From JAGTRP01 sp035255045 (GTDB lineage Bacteria; Pseudomonadota; Gammaproteobacteria; Burkholderiales; Rhodocyclaceae), in the NCBI GenBank assembly GCA_035255045.1, contig DATFAA010000007.1:1-64000 (forward strand): a stretch of 64,000 nucleotides of DNA, written 5' to 3'. Position numbers and translations under genes: made by a program. Positions 7,501-14,963 of this stretch are shown here, in pieces (position 1 is the first letter of the stretch; each line of letters starts with the position of its first letter). The notes below the pieces were generated by a model. That model searched no databases, had not been told where the DNA came from, and saw only the letters and a program-made list of their open reading frames with translations.

Positions 7501-8238
7501 TCAGCGGGAGGCGCCGCTGGGCCCGGCCTGGCCGGACTGCTGGCCCTGCATCTGCTGGCGGGCGATGGCGAGGTGCTCCCGCAGCTTGGGCAGGGTGCGT
7601 TCGGCGAAGGCCTTCAAGTCGGCATCCTGGCCCTCCCGGGCCTGGCGCTCGAAGAGGGCGATGGCCTTCTCGTGGGCGCCGACCCCGAAGTCCCGGACGA
7701 AGGCGCTGTCCACCTCCGGCTTGGAGAGGGTGGTGAGGCGGCTCAGCTGGCCCCGGGGCTCGCCGCCGACGGTGGTCGGCAGCTCGATGCCCTTCTGGGA
7801 GGCCAGGCGCTTGAGGTCGTCGCCCACCGCAGCGTGGTCCCGCTCGACCTGCTGGGCCAGGGACTTGATGGTGGCGTTGTCGGTGCGCCCCTCCACCAGG
7901 CGGGCCGCTTCCACTTCTGCCAGGCTGTTGTTGGCGGCTTCCGACACGAAGGCGCGGTCGGAACCGGCGACGGGACCCGCCGCCGCGGCCGCGGCCGAGG
8001 AGCCGGGGACGCCGGCCATGCCCCGGTCGGCGGAGGGCGCCGTGTCGGCCCTGGGAGAAGCGCCGGGGAGGCCGGAAGGCGGGGCCTTTTCGGATTCCGC
8101 CACCTGCGGGTTGGTGGTCCCCTGGCTGCTGGCCATGGACTTGGGTGGGGTCGGGACGCTGTGCTGCCGGTTGCAGGCCGCCGCGGCCAGGGCCAGGCCG
8201 AGGACCGCGCAGAGGGTTTTCAGCTGGGAAGTAGCCAT
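7501..8238 (-). CDS. DUF4142-type lipoprotein
   Basis: The 245-residue protein starts with a lipoprotein signal ending LAAAAC (Cys22). A low-complexity Pro/Ala/Ser linker (about 25-90) leads into a DUF4142-like four-helix, ferritin-like domain (about 92-230: FVSEAANNSLAEVEAARL, QVERDHAAVGDDL, FGVGAHEKAIALFERQA). Members of this family are predicted periplasmic or outer-membrane proteins of unknown activity, often in stress loci. It follows the small lipoprotein gene by 36 nt in the same direction and the two probably share a transcript. The C-terminus is Gln/Gly-rich. Confidence 0.82.
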   Translation of the reverse strand: MATSQLKTLCAVLGLALAAAACNRQHSVPTPPKSMASSQGTTNPQVAESEKAPPSGLPGASPRADTAPSADRGMAGVPGSSAAAAAAGPVAGSDRAFVSEAANNSLAEVEAARLVEGRTDNATIKSLAQQVERDHAAVGDDLKRLASQKGIELPTTVGGEPRGQLSRLTTLSKPEVDSAFVRDFGVGAHEKAIALFERQAREGQDADLKAFAERTLPKLREHLAIARQQMQGQQSGQAGPSGASR

Positions 8239-8274
8239 GGGAACTCCTCCGATCGAGGGTTGAGGGACTCGGCT

Positions 8275-8598
8275 CTAGCGGGCGGTTCCGCCCGTGCTGC
8301 CGCCGCCCGTGCCGCCGCCCGGCGCCGTGCCGGATTCGCTGCCGCTGGTGCCGCCAGGCGGCGTGGTGGCGGCGCCCGGAGTGGTCGACGTGCCCGTATC
8401 GGGAGCGGTCGAAGCGCCCGGCGGGGTGGTGCCGGGGGCGGGAGTGGTGGTGCTCGGCGGCGGAGTGCTCGGCGCCGTCGAGGTGGGAGGCGGGGTGGTG
8501 GTGGACTTGCTCGTGTCCTGGTCGGCCTTCTTGCAGGCCGCTGCGCCCAGGGACAGGGCGATGGCGACGAGCAGGGTCGGGAGTCGAAGATTTTTCAT
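8275..8598 (-). CDS. Small Pro/Thr/Ser-rich lipoprotein
   Basis: The 107-residue protein has a lipoprotein signal with the cleavage site GAAAC (Cys22). The rest is low complexity, rich in Thr, Pro, Ser and Gly (TSTAPSTPPPSTTTP and similar), with no folded domain visible. AGGAGG sits just upstream of the ATG. Its signal peptide strongly resembles that of the DUF4142 protein encoded downstream. A disordered outer-membrane tether or spacer is a reasonable guess; no function can be assigned. Confidence 0.7.
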   Translation of the reverse strand: MKNLRLPTLLVAIALSLGAAACKKADQDTSKSTTTPPPTSTAPSTPPPSTTTPAPGTTPPGASTAPDTGTSTTPGAATTPPGGTSGSESGTAPGGGTGGGSTGGTAR

Positions 8599-8724
8599 GA
8601 GACCTCCTACGGGAATGTTGGGAGCACGTTGTTTCGTTTCTTGAAAGCGATCGTGTCCGCGAAGAAATGGACATTTCCGGCCGGGAGGCGAATTGCCTGC
8701 GCTGCGGCCACGAAAGGTTCCGGA

Positions 8725-8740
8725 GGCATATCCGGTTCCT
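8725..8740 (-). promoter_or_regulatory. Weak sigma-54-like element upstream of the lipoprotein pair
   Basis: The minus-strand text AGGAACCGGATATGCC keeps GG-N10-GC, but the -12 block is ATGC rather than TTGC. It is about 127 nt upstream of the small lipoprotein ATG. This is the weakest match of the set and may be chance. Confidence 0.25.
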
Positions 8741-8909
8741 CGGGGTACGCACGGTGCACTCCCCGTGCCCGAAGCCTTGGCCCTCCCGGGGCGGGCCGGA
8801 GGGGCGGTGTACGCAATTCTTACTCCCGGGTTGTAAATCTTTCCCCGCCCGGCAGCTTTTCGGCCGCTTCAGCCTCTGATTCGAAAGACTTTTGACAGGG
8901 ATCGGCGCG

Positions 8910-8925
8910 TGGCACGGCTCTTGCC
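8910..8925 (+). promoter_or_regulatory. Sigma-54 (-24/-12) promoter of rpoN
   Basis: TGGCACGGCTCTTGCC matches the -24/-12 consensus TGGCACG-N4-TTGC at every defined position. The expected start near 8936 leaves about 63 nt of leader with CAGGAGG before the rpoN ATG. Such an element before a sigma-54 gene implies positive autoregulation. An activator protein would be required, and none is encoded nearby. Confidence 0.88.
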
Positions 8926-8998
8926 CGGTCCCCACGGAGCGCTCCGCCGCGCCGGAGCCGCTTCTCCCTGCAATCGGTACGCCCAGGAGGCTTCTCAC

Positions 8999-10513
8999 AT
9001 GAGTTTTGGAATGGAACTTCGACTGCGGCAACACCTGGCGGTCACTCCCCAACTTCAGCAGGCCCTGCGCCTATTGCAGCTCTCTTCCCTGGAATTTCAG
9101 CAGGAAGTCGAGCAGGCCGTCGCGACCAACCCCTTTCTGGAAGAAATCACCGACCTGCCCAGTTCCCGCCCCCTGTCCGCCGACGGGGAAGCCCTGCCCC
9201 GGGAGCTGAAGACCGACATCCCCGAATCCGCCCCCGCCGAACCGGCGGACGGAGACGGGGACGACAGCTGGAGCGCCCCGGCCGGCGAGGCCGAGGCCGA
9301 GGTGGAAGCCGAGGACGGGGGGTATTCCGTCCCCGCCCTGGACGGCTACCGCAGCGGCCCCTCCGGAGACGAGGAAAGCGACTGGACGGAATGGTCCAAG
9401 GCGCCGGTGAGCATGCGGGAGAACCTGCGGGGCCAGCTCATGCTGTGGCCCATGGGCGACCGGGACCGGGCCCTGGCCCACATCATCATCGACGAGCTGA
9501 CCGACGCCGGCTACCTGGAGACCCCCCTGGAGGAGCTGGCCGCCCTCCTCGCCCCCGAGGACAACGTCGAGGCCCAGGAGCTGGCCGCCGCCCTCAAGCT
9601 GGTGCAGCGCCTCGATCCGCCGGGCATCGGCGCCCGCAGCCTGCAGGAATGCCTGCTGCTCCAGCTCGGCGAGGTGGCGGAGGACGCCGCCGGCCGGGCC
9701 ATCGCCCTCAAGGTGGTGAAGGACCACTTCGATCTCCTGGCCCGGCGGGAATTCATCCACCTGCAGCAGATCCTGAGCTGCGACGAAACCGCCCTGCACA
9801 CCGCCCGGGCCCTCATCCGCACCCTCGACCCCCGGCCAGGCCGGCGCTTCGCCCCCGACGACACCCGCTACGTGGTGCCGGACATCATCGTCTCGAAGGT
9901 CCGCGGCCAGTGGGTTGCAAGCCTCAACCCGGCCGTCCAGCCCCAGGTGCGCATCAACCGGGCCTACGCCGAGATCGCCTCCTGCCGGGGCAGCTGCGAC
10001 GCCGGCTTCACCCGCCAGTTGCAGGAGGCCCGCTGGCTGCTGCGGAATGTCGAGCAGCGCTTCAAGACCATCCAGCGGGTGGCCGACGCCATCGTGGCGC
10101 GCCAGAAGGTGTTCTTCAACTACGGCGAGGCGGCCATGAAGCCCCTGGCCCTGAAGGACATCGCCAGCGAACTGGGGCTCCATGAATCCACCGTCTGCCG
10201 GGTCACCAACGGCAAATACATGGCGACGCCCCGGGGCCTGTACGAATTCAAGTACTTCTTCTCCCGCCAGCTGGCGACGGAGGACGGCGGGGCGTGCTCG
10301 GCCATGGCCATCCGGGCGCTCCTCAAGGAGCTGATCGCCGCCGAGAATCCCCAGGCGCCCCTGTCCGACGCCCAGCTCGCCCGCATGCTGGCCGAGCAGG
10401 GCCTGCGGCTGGCCCGCCGCACGGTGACCAAGTACCGCACCCTGATGCGGGTGCCGAGCGTCGAGCTGCGCCGGGTGGCGACCCACCCGACCCAGCCGCC
10501 GACCCGGCTGTAG
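8999..10513 (+). CDS. rpoN: RNA polymerase sigma-54 factor
   Basis: The 504-residue protein has the whole sigma-54 layout. It has a Gln/Leu-rich activator-interacting region I (about 3-50; LAVTPQLQQALRLLQ), an acidic variable region II, core-binding and helix-turn-helix segments (LGLHESTVCRVTNGKYM), and the RpoN box ARRTVTKYR at 472-480, which recognises the -24 element. AGGAGG precedes the ATG. The gene is not flanked by lptB, hpf or ptsN, the usual partners of housekeeping rpoN in this class, so it is probably a second copy. A perfect sigma-54 promoter lies upstream, and similar elements precede many neighbours. Confidence 0.95.
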   Translation: MSFGMELRLRQHLAVTPQLQQALRLLQLSSLEFQQEVEQAVATNPFLEEITDLPSSRPLSADGEALPRELKTDIPESAPAEPADGDGDDSWSAPAGEAEAEVEAEDGGYSVPALDGYRSGPSGDEESDWTEWSKAPVSMRENLRGQLMLWPMGDRDRALAHIIIDELTDAGYLETPLEELAALLAPEDNVEAQELAAALKLVQRLDPPGIGARSLQECLLLQLGEVAEDAAGRAIALKVVKDHFDLLARREFIHLQQILSCDETALHTARALIRTLDPRPGRRFAPDDTRYVVPDIIVSKVRGQWVASLNPAVQPQVRINRAYAEIASCRGSCDAGFTRQLQEARWLLRNVEQRFKTIQRVADAIVARQKVFFNYGEAAMKPLALKDIASELGLHESTVCRVTNGKYMATPRGLYEFKYFFSRQLATEDGGACSAMAIRALLKELIAAENPQAPLSDAQLARMLAEQGLRLARRTVTKYRTLMRVPSVELRRVATHPTQPPTRL

Positions 10514-10529
10514 GCGGCCGGAGGGAGCC

Positions 10530-10895
10530 ATGGCCACCATCATCGCCGGCCACTTCGAGGACCTGGACCAGGCCCGTGCGGCCGTGGACGAACTGGCCCG
10601 CCGGGACTTCGCGGCCAACGAGTACGCCGCCTACCTGCGCCGGCCCGGCCTCGGCCTCTTCGATCTCTTCGGCACCGTCGGCGAGGCGGACGACGGGCCC
10701 ATGGTGGCGGTCCGCGTGGACCGCCCGGGGACCGAGGCGGCGGCCATCCTCATCCTCAGCCGCTGCGGCGCCTGGGAGATCGAGCGGGCCGAGGGCACCT
10801 GGGGGGAGGACGGCTGGCAGGACTACGATCCCCACGGCAAGCGGGAGATCCTGAAGGAAATCCCCGCCCCGGGGCACCCGCCGGCCGCCGACTGA
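10530..10895 (+). CDS. Small hypothetical protein, stress-protein-like
   Basis: The 121-residue soluble protein begins with a beta-alpha-beta pattern (TIIAGHFEDLDQARAAVDEL), like the general-stress (YflT/17M) type ferredoxin-like domains. It ends in an acidic and aromatic tail (WGEDGWQDYDPHGKREIL). It starts 16 nt after rpoN with GGAGGGAG before the ATG, so it is very likely co-transcribed with rpoN. The similarity to YflT-like proteins is by eye and weak, and no function is assigned. Confidence 0.7.
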   Translation: MATIIAGHFEDLDQARAAVDELARRDFAANEYAAYLRRPGLGLFDLFGTVGEADDGPMVAVRVDRPGTEAAAILILSRCGAWEIERAEGTWGEDGWQDYDPHGKREILKEIPAPGHPPAAD

Positions 10896-10920
10896 GGCCC
10901 CCGCCCGCCCCGGCCGCCCC

Positions 10921-11748
10921 ATGGACGACCTGCGCCGCCTCCTGTCCGAACTGCGGGACTTCGATCTTCTCCTTTTCCGCCTGGGCAACACCGACATCAC
11001 GGTGGTCGGGCTCTTCAAGTTCGCCCTGCTCCTGGCCCTGCTCTTCCATTTCACCGCCCGCATCGACCGCTGGATGCTGAGCCGGGTGCTGGCCCGCACC
11101 CACCTGGAGATGGCGGCCCGCCTGACGGTCGCCGCCGTGGTGCGCTATCTCCTCCTGCTCATGGGCTTCCTGGCCATCCTCCAGACCCTGGGCATCAACC
11201 TCACCTCCCTCAACGTCCTGGCCGGCGCCCTCGGGGTCGGGGTCGGCTTCGGGCTCCAGAACATCGTCAGCAATTTCGTCAGCGGGCTGATCATCATGTT
11301 CGAGGGCCTCATCAAGGTCGGGGACCAGATCGTCATCGGCGCCATCGAGGGGGAAGTCACCGAGATCGGCGCCCGCCGCACCACGGTGCTGACCCGGGAC
11401 AACGTCAGCTTCATCGTCCCCAACCAGCGCTTCATCACCGAGAACGTCGCCAACCTGCGCTACCGGGACGAGGTGCGGGTGCGGGTCCATGTGGATATCA
11501 CCGTGCCCGCCGGCGCCGACGCCGGGCTGGTGCGCCGGCTCCTGCTGGAGGCGGCGGCGGCCAATCCCCACGTCCTGCCGGCACCGCCGCCCCGGGTGCA
11601 CCTGCTGGCCTACCGGGACAACGGCGCCCTCCATTTCGAGCTGCTGGCCTGGAACGTGGACCTGGTGGGGGAGCGGGAGGCCCTGGTCAGCGAACTCAAT
11701 TTCGACATCGGGGAAAGGCTGGCGAGGAACGGGGTGAAGCTGGGGTGA
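10921..11748 (+). CDS. Mechanosensitive ion channel, MscS family
   Basis: The 275-residue protein has about three membrane helices followed by the MscS pore helix region (LAGALGVGVGFGLQNIVSNF) and the beta domain (VGDQIVIGAIEGEVTEI, then the Arg-Arg-Thr strand and VPNQRFITENVAN). It is a minimal MscS, close to the length of E. coli MscS, and would release solutes on hypo-osmotic shock. It lies 25 nt after the small stress-like gene and is probably part of the rpoN transcript. Confidence 0.92.
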   Translation: MDDLRRLLSELRDFDLLLFRLGNTDITVVGLFKFALLLALLFHFTARIDRWMLSRVLARTHLEMAARLTVAAVVRYLLLLMGFLAILQTLGINLTSLNVLAGALGVGVGFGLQNIVSNFVSGLIIMFEGLIKVGDQIVIGAIEGEVTEIGARRTTVLTRDNVSFIVPNQRFITENVANLRYRDEVRVRVHVDITVPAGADAGLVRRLLLEAAAANPHVLPAPPPRVHLLAYRDNGALHFELLAWNVDLVGEREALVSELNFDIGERLARNGVKLG

Positions 11749-12037
11749 GGGCCGCAGGCGGGTACGCGGTTTGCTGCATCGAGGACGAGGACACCTCCTG
11801 GGGTCGCCGCATCTCCGGTGATGACACATTGAGGCCATCCGATGCTATGGCAATGTGCATCGGAATCCCCGGCGCCCGCCCTGGCCGCGCAGAGCAGTCG
11901 AGGGAAGGTGTCCTCCCCCTCGCCGGCGGAAGGCCCGGGGCGTTGCGCCGCCCCCCGGCGCGGTGCACGCTTTACAAGGCCGTGTCGAAAGTACACGGCC
12001 GCGCCCTGTCCGGGGCGGCCGTAGCCGTCCGTTGCCG
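11749..12037 (+). promoter_or_regulatory. Leader region with dyad upstream of the ferritin-like gene
   Basis: No gene is convincing here. The visible structure is GGCCGTGT-N7-ACACGGCC (11978-12000), a perfect 8-bp dyad ending 38 nt upstream of the sigma-54 element. It could be an activator-binding site for that promoter, or a hairpin ending the MscS transcript; no T run follows. Confidence 0.4.
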
Positions 12038-12053
12038 GGGCATGGCCATTGCT
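12038..12053 (+). promoter_or_regulatory. Putative sigma-54 promoter of the ferritin-like gene
   Basis: GGGCATGGCCATTGCT differs from TGGCACG-N4-TTGCW at only two defined positions and has correct GG-N10-GC spacing. The predicted start near 12065 leaves a leader of about 28 nt that includes AAGGAG. Confidence 0.68.
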
Positions 12054-12092
12054 CGCAAGGCTTCCGATCCTGTACCCCACAAGGAGCAAGCC

Positions 12093-12641
12093 ATGCCTGA
12101 CCAAGCCACCCTTTCCGACATCCAGACCCTGCGCAGCCGCGCCCGCCAGCACATCGAGGAAGGCGCCGTCACCGACAACTACGGGGCCGACAAGACCACG
12201 GTGCTGCGCCTCCTGAACGAGGCCCTGGCCACGGAGATCGTCTGCATGCTGCGCTACAAGCGCCATTACTTCTCGGCCAAGGGCCTGGCCTCCATCAGCG
12301 TCGCCCAGGAGTTCCTGGAGCACGCCCAGCAGGAGGAGCAGCACGCCGACATGCTGGCCGAGCGCATCAGCCAGCTGGGTGGCGAGCCGGACTTCTCGCC
12401 CCACGGCCTGGCCGAGCGCAGCCACGCCGAGTACATCGAGGGCGACACCATCGTCGACATGATCAAGGAAGACCTGGTGGCGGAGCGCATCGCCATCGAG
12501 AGCTACCGGGAAGTCGCCCTCTACCTCGGCGCCGCCGATCCGACCACCCGGCGCCTGTTCGAAGAAATTCTCGCTGTCGAGGAGGAACACGCCGACGATC
12601 TGCTCAGACTAATCCAGCAGATCGGGGCCGGAGCCGCCTGA
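12093..12641 (+). CDS. Ferritin-like/bacterioferritin family protein
   Basis: The 182-residue four-helix protein has paired carboxylate/histidine signatures of ferritin-like di-iron proteins: LNEALATEIVCMLRYKRHY (first), EHAQQEEQHADMLAERI (E-x2-H type), and EEILAVEEEHADDLL near the end. It is about 20 residues longer than classical bacterioferritin and starts with an extra N-terminal helix. The likely role is iron storage or peroxide/iron detoxification. AAGGAG precedes the ATG; the longer upstream open frame is rejected because it has no family similarity. Expression is probably sigma-54 dependent. Confidence 0.85.
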   Translation: MPDQATLSDIQTLRSRARQHIEEGAVTDNYGADKTTVLRLLNEALATEIVCMLRYKRHYFSAKGLASISVAQEFLEHAQQEEQHADMLAERISQLGGEPDFSPHGLAERSHAEYIEGDTIVDMIKEDLVAERIAIESYREVALYLGAADPTTRRLFEEILAVEEEHADDLLRLIQQIGAGAA

Positions 12642-12672
12642 GCGGCCGACGGTAGTGCCCGATGGTGAAGGA

Positions 12673-12718
12673 TGGCGGCCGAGCCATGGCCGCCAGGGGG
12701 CATCGGTTTCCCCCTTTT
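12673..12718 (+). terminator. Tandem hairpins after the ferritin-like gene
   Basis: TGGCGGCC-N7-GGCCGCCA (12673-12695) is followed by GGGGG-N9-CCCCC (12696-12714) and TTTT. Together they could end the ferritin-like transcript. The first dyad could instead be an activator site for the phasin promoter about 60 nt downstream. Confidence 0.45.
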
Positions 12719-12757
12719 CCTTCCTGCGCCGCCCCCAGGGCGGCCATTTGCGCCCCC

Positions 12758-12782
12758 GGGAATTCATGTTGCTGTGCAACAT
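12758..12782 (+). promoter_or_regulatory. Phasin promoter: sigma-54 element overlapping a palindrome
   Basis: GGGAATTCATGTTGCT (12758-12773) has GG-N10-GC and TTGCT. Its -12 end is embedded in ATGTTGC-TGT-GCAACAT (12766-12782), a perfect 7-3-7 palindrome containing TTGC/GCAA. TTGC-type palindromes in phasin promoters are reminiscent of PhaR repressor sites, so a PHB-sensing repressor could block this promoter. A further dyad, CCCTCG-N6-CGAGGG (12786-12803), lies in the presumed leader. Confidence 0.55.
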
Positions 12783-12840
12783 AAACCCTCGCAATTCCGA
12801 GGGAGCGCATTGATTCACCTACTTCTAGGAGTTTTTGGAA

Positions 12841-13890
12841 ATGGCTCAAGGACAACGAACGGGCGAGGATATTCGCCAACAACAGCAATCTTCCCAAGGC
12901 GGCAGCCGAGAGCAGCAGACCCAGGGCGGCGGCCGGGAGCAGCAGTTCGGCCAGCAAGGCGGTCAGCAGGGCGGCCAGCAGGGCCAAGGCGGCTGGGAGA
13001 TGCAGTATTCCCAAGGCGGCGGCGGGCAGGGCCAGCAGGGCGGCCAGTCGGCCCGAGGCGGCTGGGACATCCAGTACTCCCAGGGCGGCAACGGCCAGGG
13101 CATACGCCAGGAGCAGCAGTACAGCATGGGCGGCCGGGGCCAGCAGCGTAACTTCCCCAATGCCTTCAACCTGTCGGCCATCGCCATGCGCGGTTTCGGC
13201 CAGCTCTACGACATGCAGGCGGCAGCCGCCCGCCTGATGATGCAGACCCAGGCCCGGGCGGCCAGCGCCTTCGGCCTGCCTGACTACTCCGACCTCTTCC
13301 GGGTCGCCGACGACCGGGCCAAGCGCGTCTTTTCCAGCAGCGCCGAGCAGTTGCTGCAGACCGCCGAGCAGGCCACCCAGACCCTGCAGGAAGTGCAGCG
13401 GGAAATGGGCCGCATGATGGAATACCAGACGGTCAACGCGGCCGAGAACTTCCAGCAGGGGCTCCAGGAACTGGAGGCCCAGGCCGAGGAGAACCTCTAC
13501 CAGCTGCGTGAATTCGCCCGCCAGCAGACCGAGCAGGCCATGCAGGCGGCCGAGAGCCTGGGCGAGACGGCCCGGGAAGGCATGCGGGAAGGCGGCGAGC
13601 AGATGCGCCAGACCGTGCGCCAGGGCATGGAGGAACAGCAGCAGGCCCAGCAGGAAGGGCAGCAGCAGGGGCAGCAGCGCGGCTCCAGCCAGCAGCAGGG
13701 CGGCGGCCGCCAGCAGATGGGCATGGAGGCCCACGGCCAGCAGCAGGAAGGACAGCAGGCCGCCGGCGGCCACGGCTCCCGGCAGGAAGAGCAGGAGGGC
13801 GCCAAGGGCAAGCAGCAGCACGCGGGTTCGGAAGAGCAGGCCGGCAAACGCGGCAGCAGCCCCAGCGGCAGCAGCAGCAAGAGCCGCTGA
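12841..13890 (+). CDS. Phasin family protein with Q/G-rich disordered termini
   Basis: The 349-residue protein is in three parts. Residues 1-105 are a Gln/Gly-rich low-complexity region with repeated QYSQGG and QYSMGG units. Residues about 106-270 form a phasin-like helical domain (NLSAIAMRGFGQLYDMQAAA, then heptad-like Gln/Glu-rich coiled coil). Residues about 270-349 are again Gln/Gly/Ser-rich. Phasins coat polyhydroxybutyrate granules. The ATG at 12841 is preferred over a TTG at 12835 because AGGAG at 12827-12831 is 9 nt away. The promoter has sigma-54 and PhaR-like features. The prion-like tails are unusual for a phasin. Confidence 0.8.
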   Translation: MAQGQRTGEDIRQQQQSSQGGSREQQTQGGGREQQFGQQGGQQGGQQGQGGWEMQYSQGGGGQGQQGGQSARGGWDIQYSQGGNGQGIRQEQQYSMGGRGQQRNFPNAFNLSAIAMRGFGQLYDMQAAAARLMMQTQARAASAFGLPDYSDLFRVADDRAKRVFSSSAEQLLQTAEQATQTLQEVQREMGRMMEYQTVNAAENFQQGLQELEAQAEENLYQLREFARQQTEQAMQAAESLGETAREGMREGGEQMRQTVRQGMEEQQQAQQEGQQQGQQRGSSQQQGGGRQQMGMEAHGQQQEGQQAAGGHGSRQEEQEGAKGKQQHAGSEEQAGKRGSSPSGSSSKSR

Positions 13891-13909
13891 CCGCGCCCGG
13901 AGACGATGC

Positions 13910-13932
13910 GGTCCCGCCCCCGAGGCGGGGCC
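13910..13932 (+). terminator. GC hairpin after the phasin gene
   Basis: GGTCCCGCC-N5-GGCGGGGCC forms a 9-bp stem with one G-T pair, 20 nt after the stop. The following bases (CGTCTTCC) give only a poor T tract. It lies between convergent genes. Confidence 0.45.
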
Positions 13933-13984
13933 CGTCTTCCGGCCCCGGGTCAGGCGATGGCGGCAGTCCGAGGACGGACTGCCG

Positions 13985-14296
13985 CTATTCTTTTGTCCGG
14001 GCCTTGGCCCGGTAGAGATCGAGGGGGATCACGGCGTGGTCGCTGGCATCCTGGCCGCGGGCGGTCCAGCCGAACATGACGAGGGGCCACCAGAGGGCGG
14101 CGGCGGAATTGACGGAGAGGTCCCAGAAAGCCTGGACGAAGCGGGACGCTTCGGTGAAGTTGTAGGAAAACATCTCGGTGCCCTTGCGCAGCACGACGGC
14201 GATATCTTCCGTGCCGACGCCGGCATCCTGCAGCCGGTCCACCAGGGGATCGAGTTGTTCGGGGCGACGGACGAGGCAATACACCGAACAGGTCAT
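13985..14296 (-). CDS. Small hypothetical protein with a membrane segment
   Basis: The 103-residue protein starts with a ferredoxin-like beta-alpha-beta pattern (CSVYCLVRRPEQLDPLVDRL, then TEDIAVVLR) and has one hydrophobic stretch near 64-77 (SAAALWWPLVMFGW). GAGGAAA precedes the ATG. The family is not recognised. The fold pattern resembles small stress proteins that sense or tether at membranes, but that is only an impression. A good sigma-54-like promoter 46 nt upstream ties it to the same regulon as its neighbours. Confidence 0.65.
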   Translation of the reverse strand: MTCSVYCLVRRPEQLDPLVDRLQDAGVGTEDIAVVLRKGTEMFSYNFTEASRFVQAFWDLSVNSAAALWWPLVMFGWTARGQDASDHAVIPLDLYRAKARTKE

Positions 14297-14341
14297 GTTG
14301 TTTCCTCACTTTTACGGCCCGCAGGCCGAGTGCCTCATTTC

Positions 14342-14357
14342 AGCAGTTTCCATGCCA
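14342..14357 (-). promoter_or_regulatory. Putative sigma-54 promoter of the small membrane protein
   Basis: The minus-strand text TGGCATGGAAACTGCT matches TGGCACG-N4-TTGCW except C to T in the -24 block and T to C in the -12 block, with GG-N10-GC intact. The start would be near 14330, 34 nt before the ATG. Confidence 0.6.
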
Positions 14358-14571
14358 CTGGCCGGCGGCCGGCGCCTGCCGGCAAAAGATGGGGAAAGGG
14401 TGGGGAAAGCCCCCGGGGCGGCGTCAAAACCGGCCCTCGGCGGCCTGGGAGGCCGGTCCGGCCGGAGTCCGGCGCCGGGAAATCCCTACCCCGGCGGCAG
14501 ACCGGGCCGGCGGCCGCAAGGCACAAATGGAACGCGTCGGAAAGTTTTACACGACGGGCCGGAAAACCGCC

Positions 14572-14961
14572 TCAGCCCTGCTTCTTGGCGATGGCGCGGG
14601 CCAGCTCTTCCTTGCTCATGGAGGAGCGGCCGGGGATGTCGAGGGCCTTGGCCCGGGCGTACAGATCGGCCCGGCTATTGCCCTTGGCGTCCACGCCGCC
14701 GAAGGTCTCGCCCTTGCCCCGGCGCTTCTCGGCGGTGGATTTTTCCGAGCGCGGGTCGGAGGGGCCTGGGTGCTTCTTGGGCTCCCAGTGGTCGCCCACC
14801 TTCTCGAAACTGTGCTTGAGGGCGGCGTAGGCGGTGCGCGAGGCCTTCTCGCCGCTGCCGTACTGCTTCTCGGCGTTCTCCAGGGTTTCCAGATAGGTGC
14901 GCTGGGCCTTGGCCGGCGAACGCTCGAGGGTGGAAGGCAGTTTGCCTGCTTGTCTGGGCAT
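14572..14961 (-). CDS. ChaB-like protein with a SAP/Rho-N-like tail
   Basis: The 129-residue basic protein has a ChaB-type domain (about 5-65; LPSTLERSPAKAQRTYLET, YAALKHSFEKVGDHWEPK). A C-terminal helical segment (SRADLYARAKALDIPGRSS, then MSKEELARAIAKK) resembles SAP or Rho N-terminal nucleic-acid-binding motifs. ChaB proteins are small proteins first named as cation-transport regulators; their real role is unsettled and DNA binding is possible here. GGAGGA lies before the ATG, which is 2 nt from the SDR stop, so the genes are coupled. Confidence 0.8.
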   Translation of the reverse strand: MPRQAGKLPSTLERSPAKAQRTYLETLENAEKQYGSGEKASRTAYAALKHSFEKVGDHWEPKKHPGPSDPRSEKSTAEKRRGKGETFGGVDAKGNSRADLYARAKALDIPGRSSMSKEELARAIAKKQG

Positions 14962-14963
14962 GG

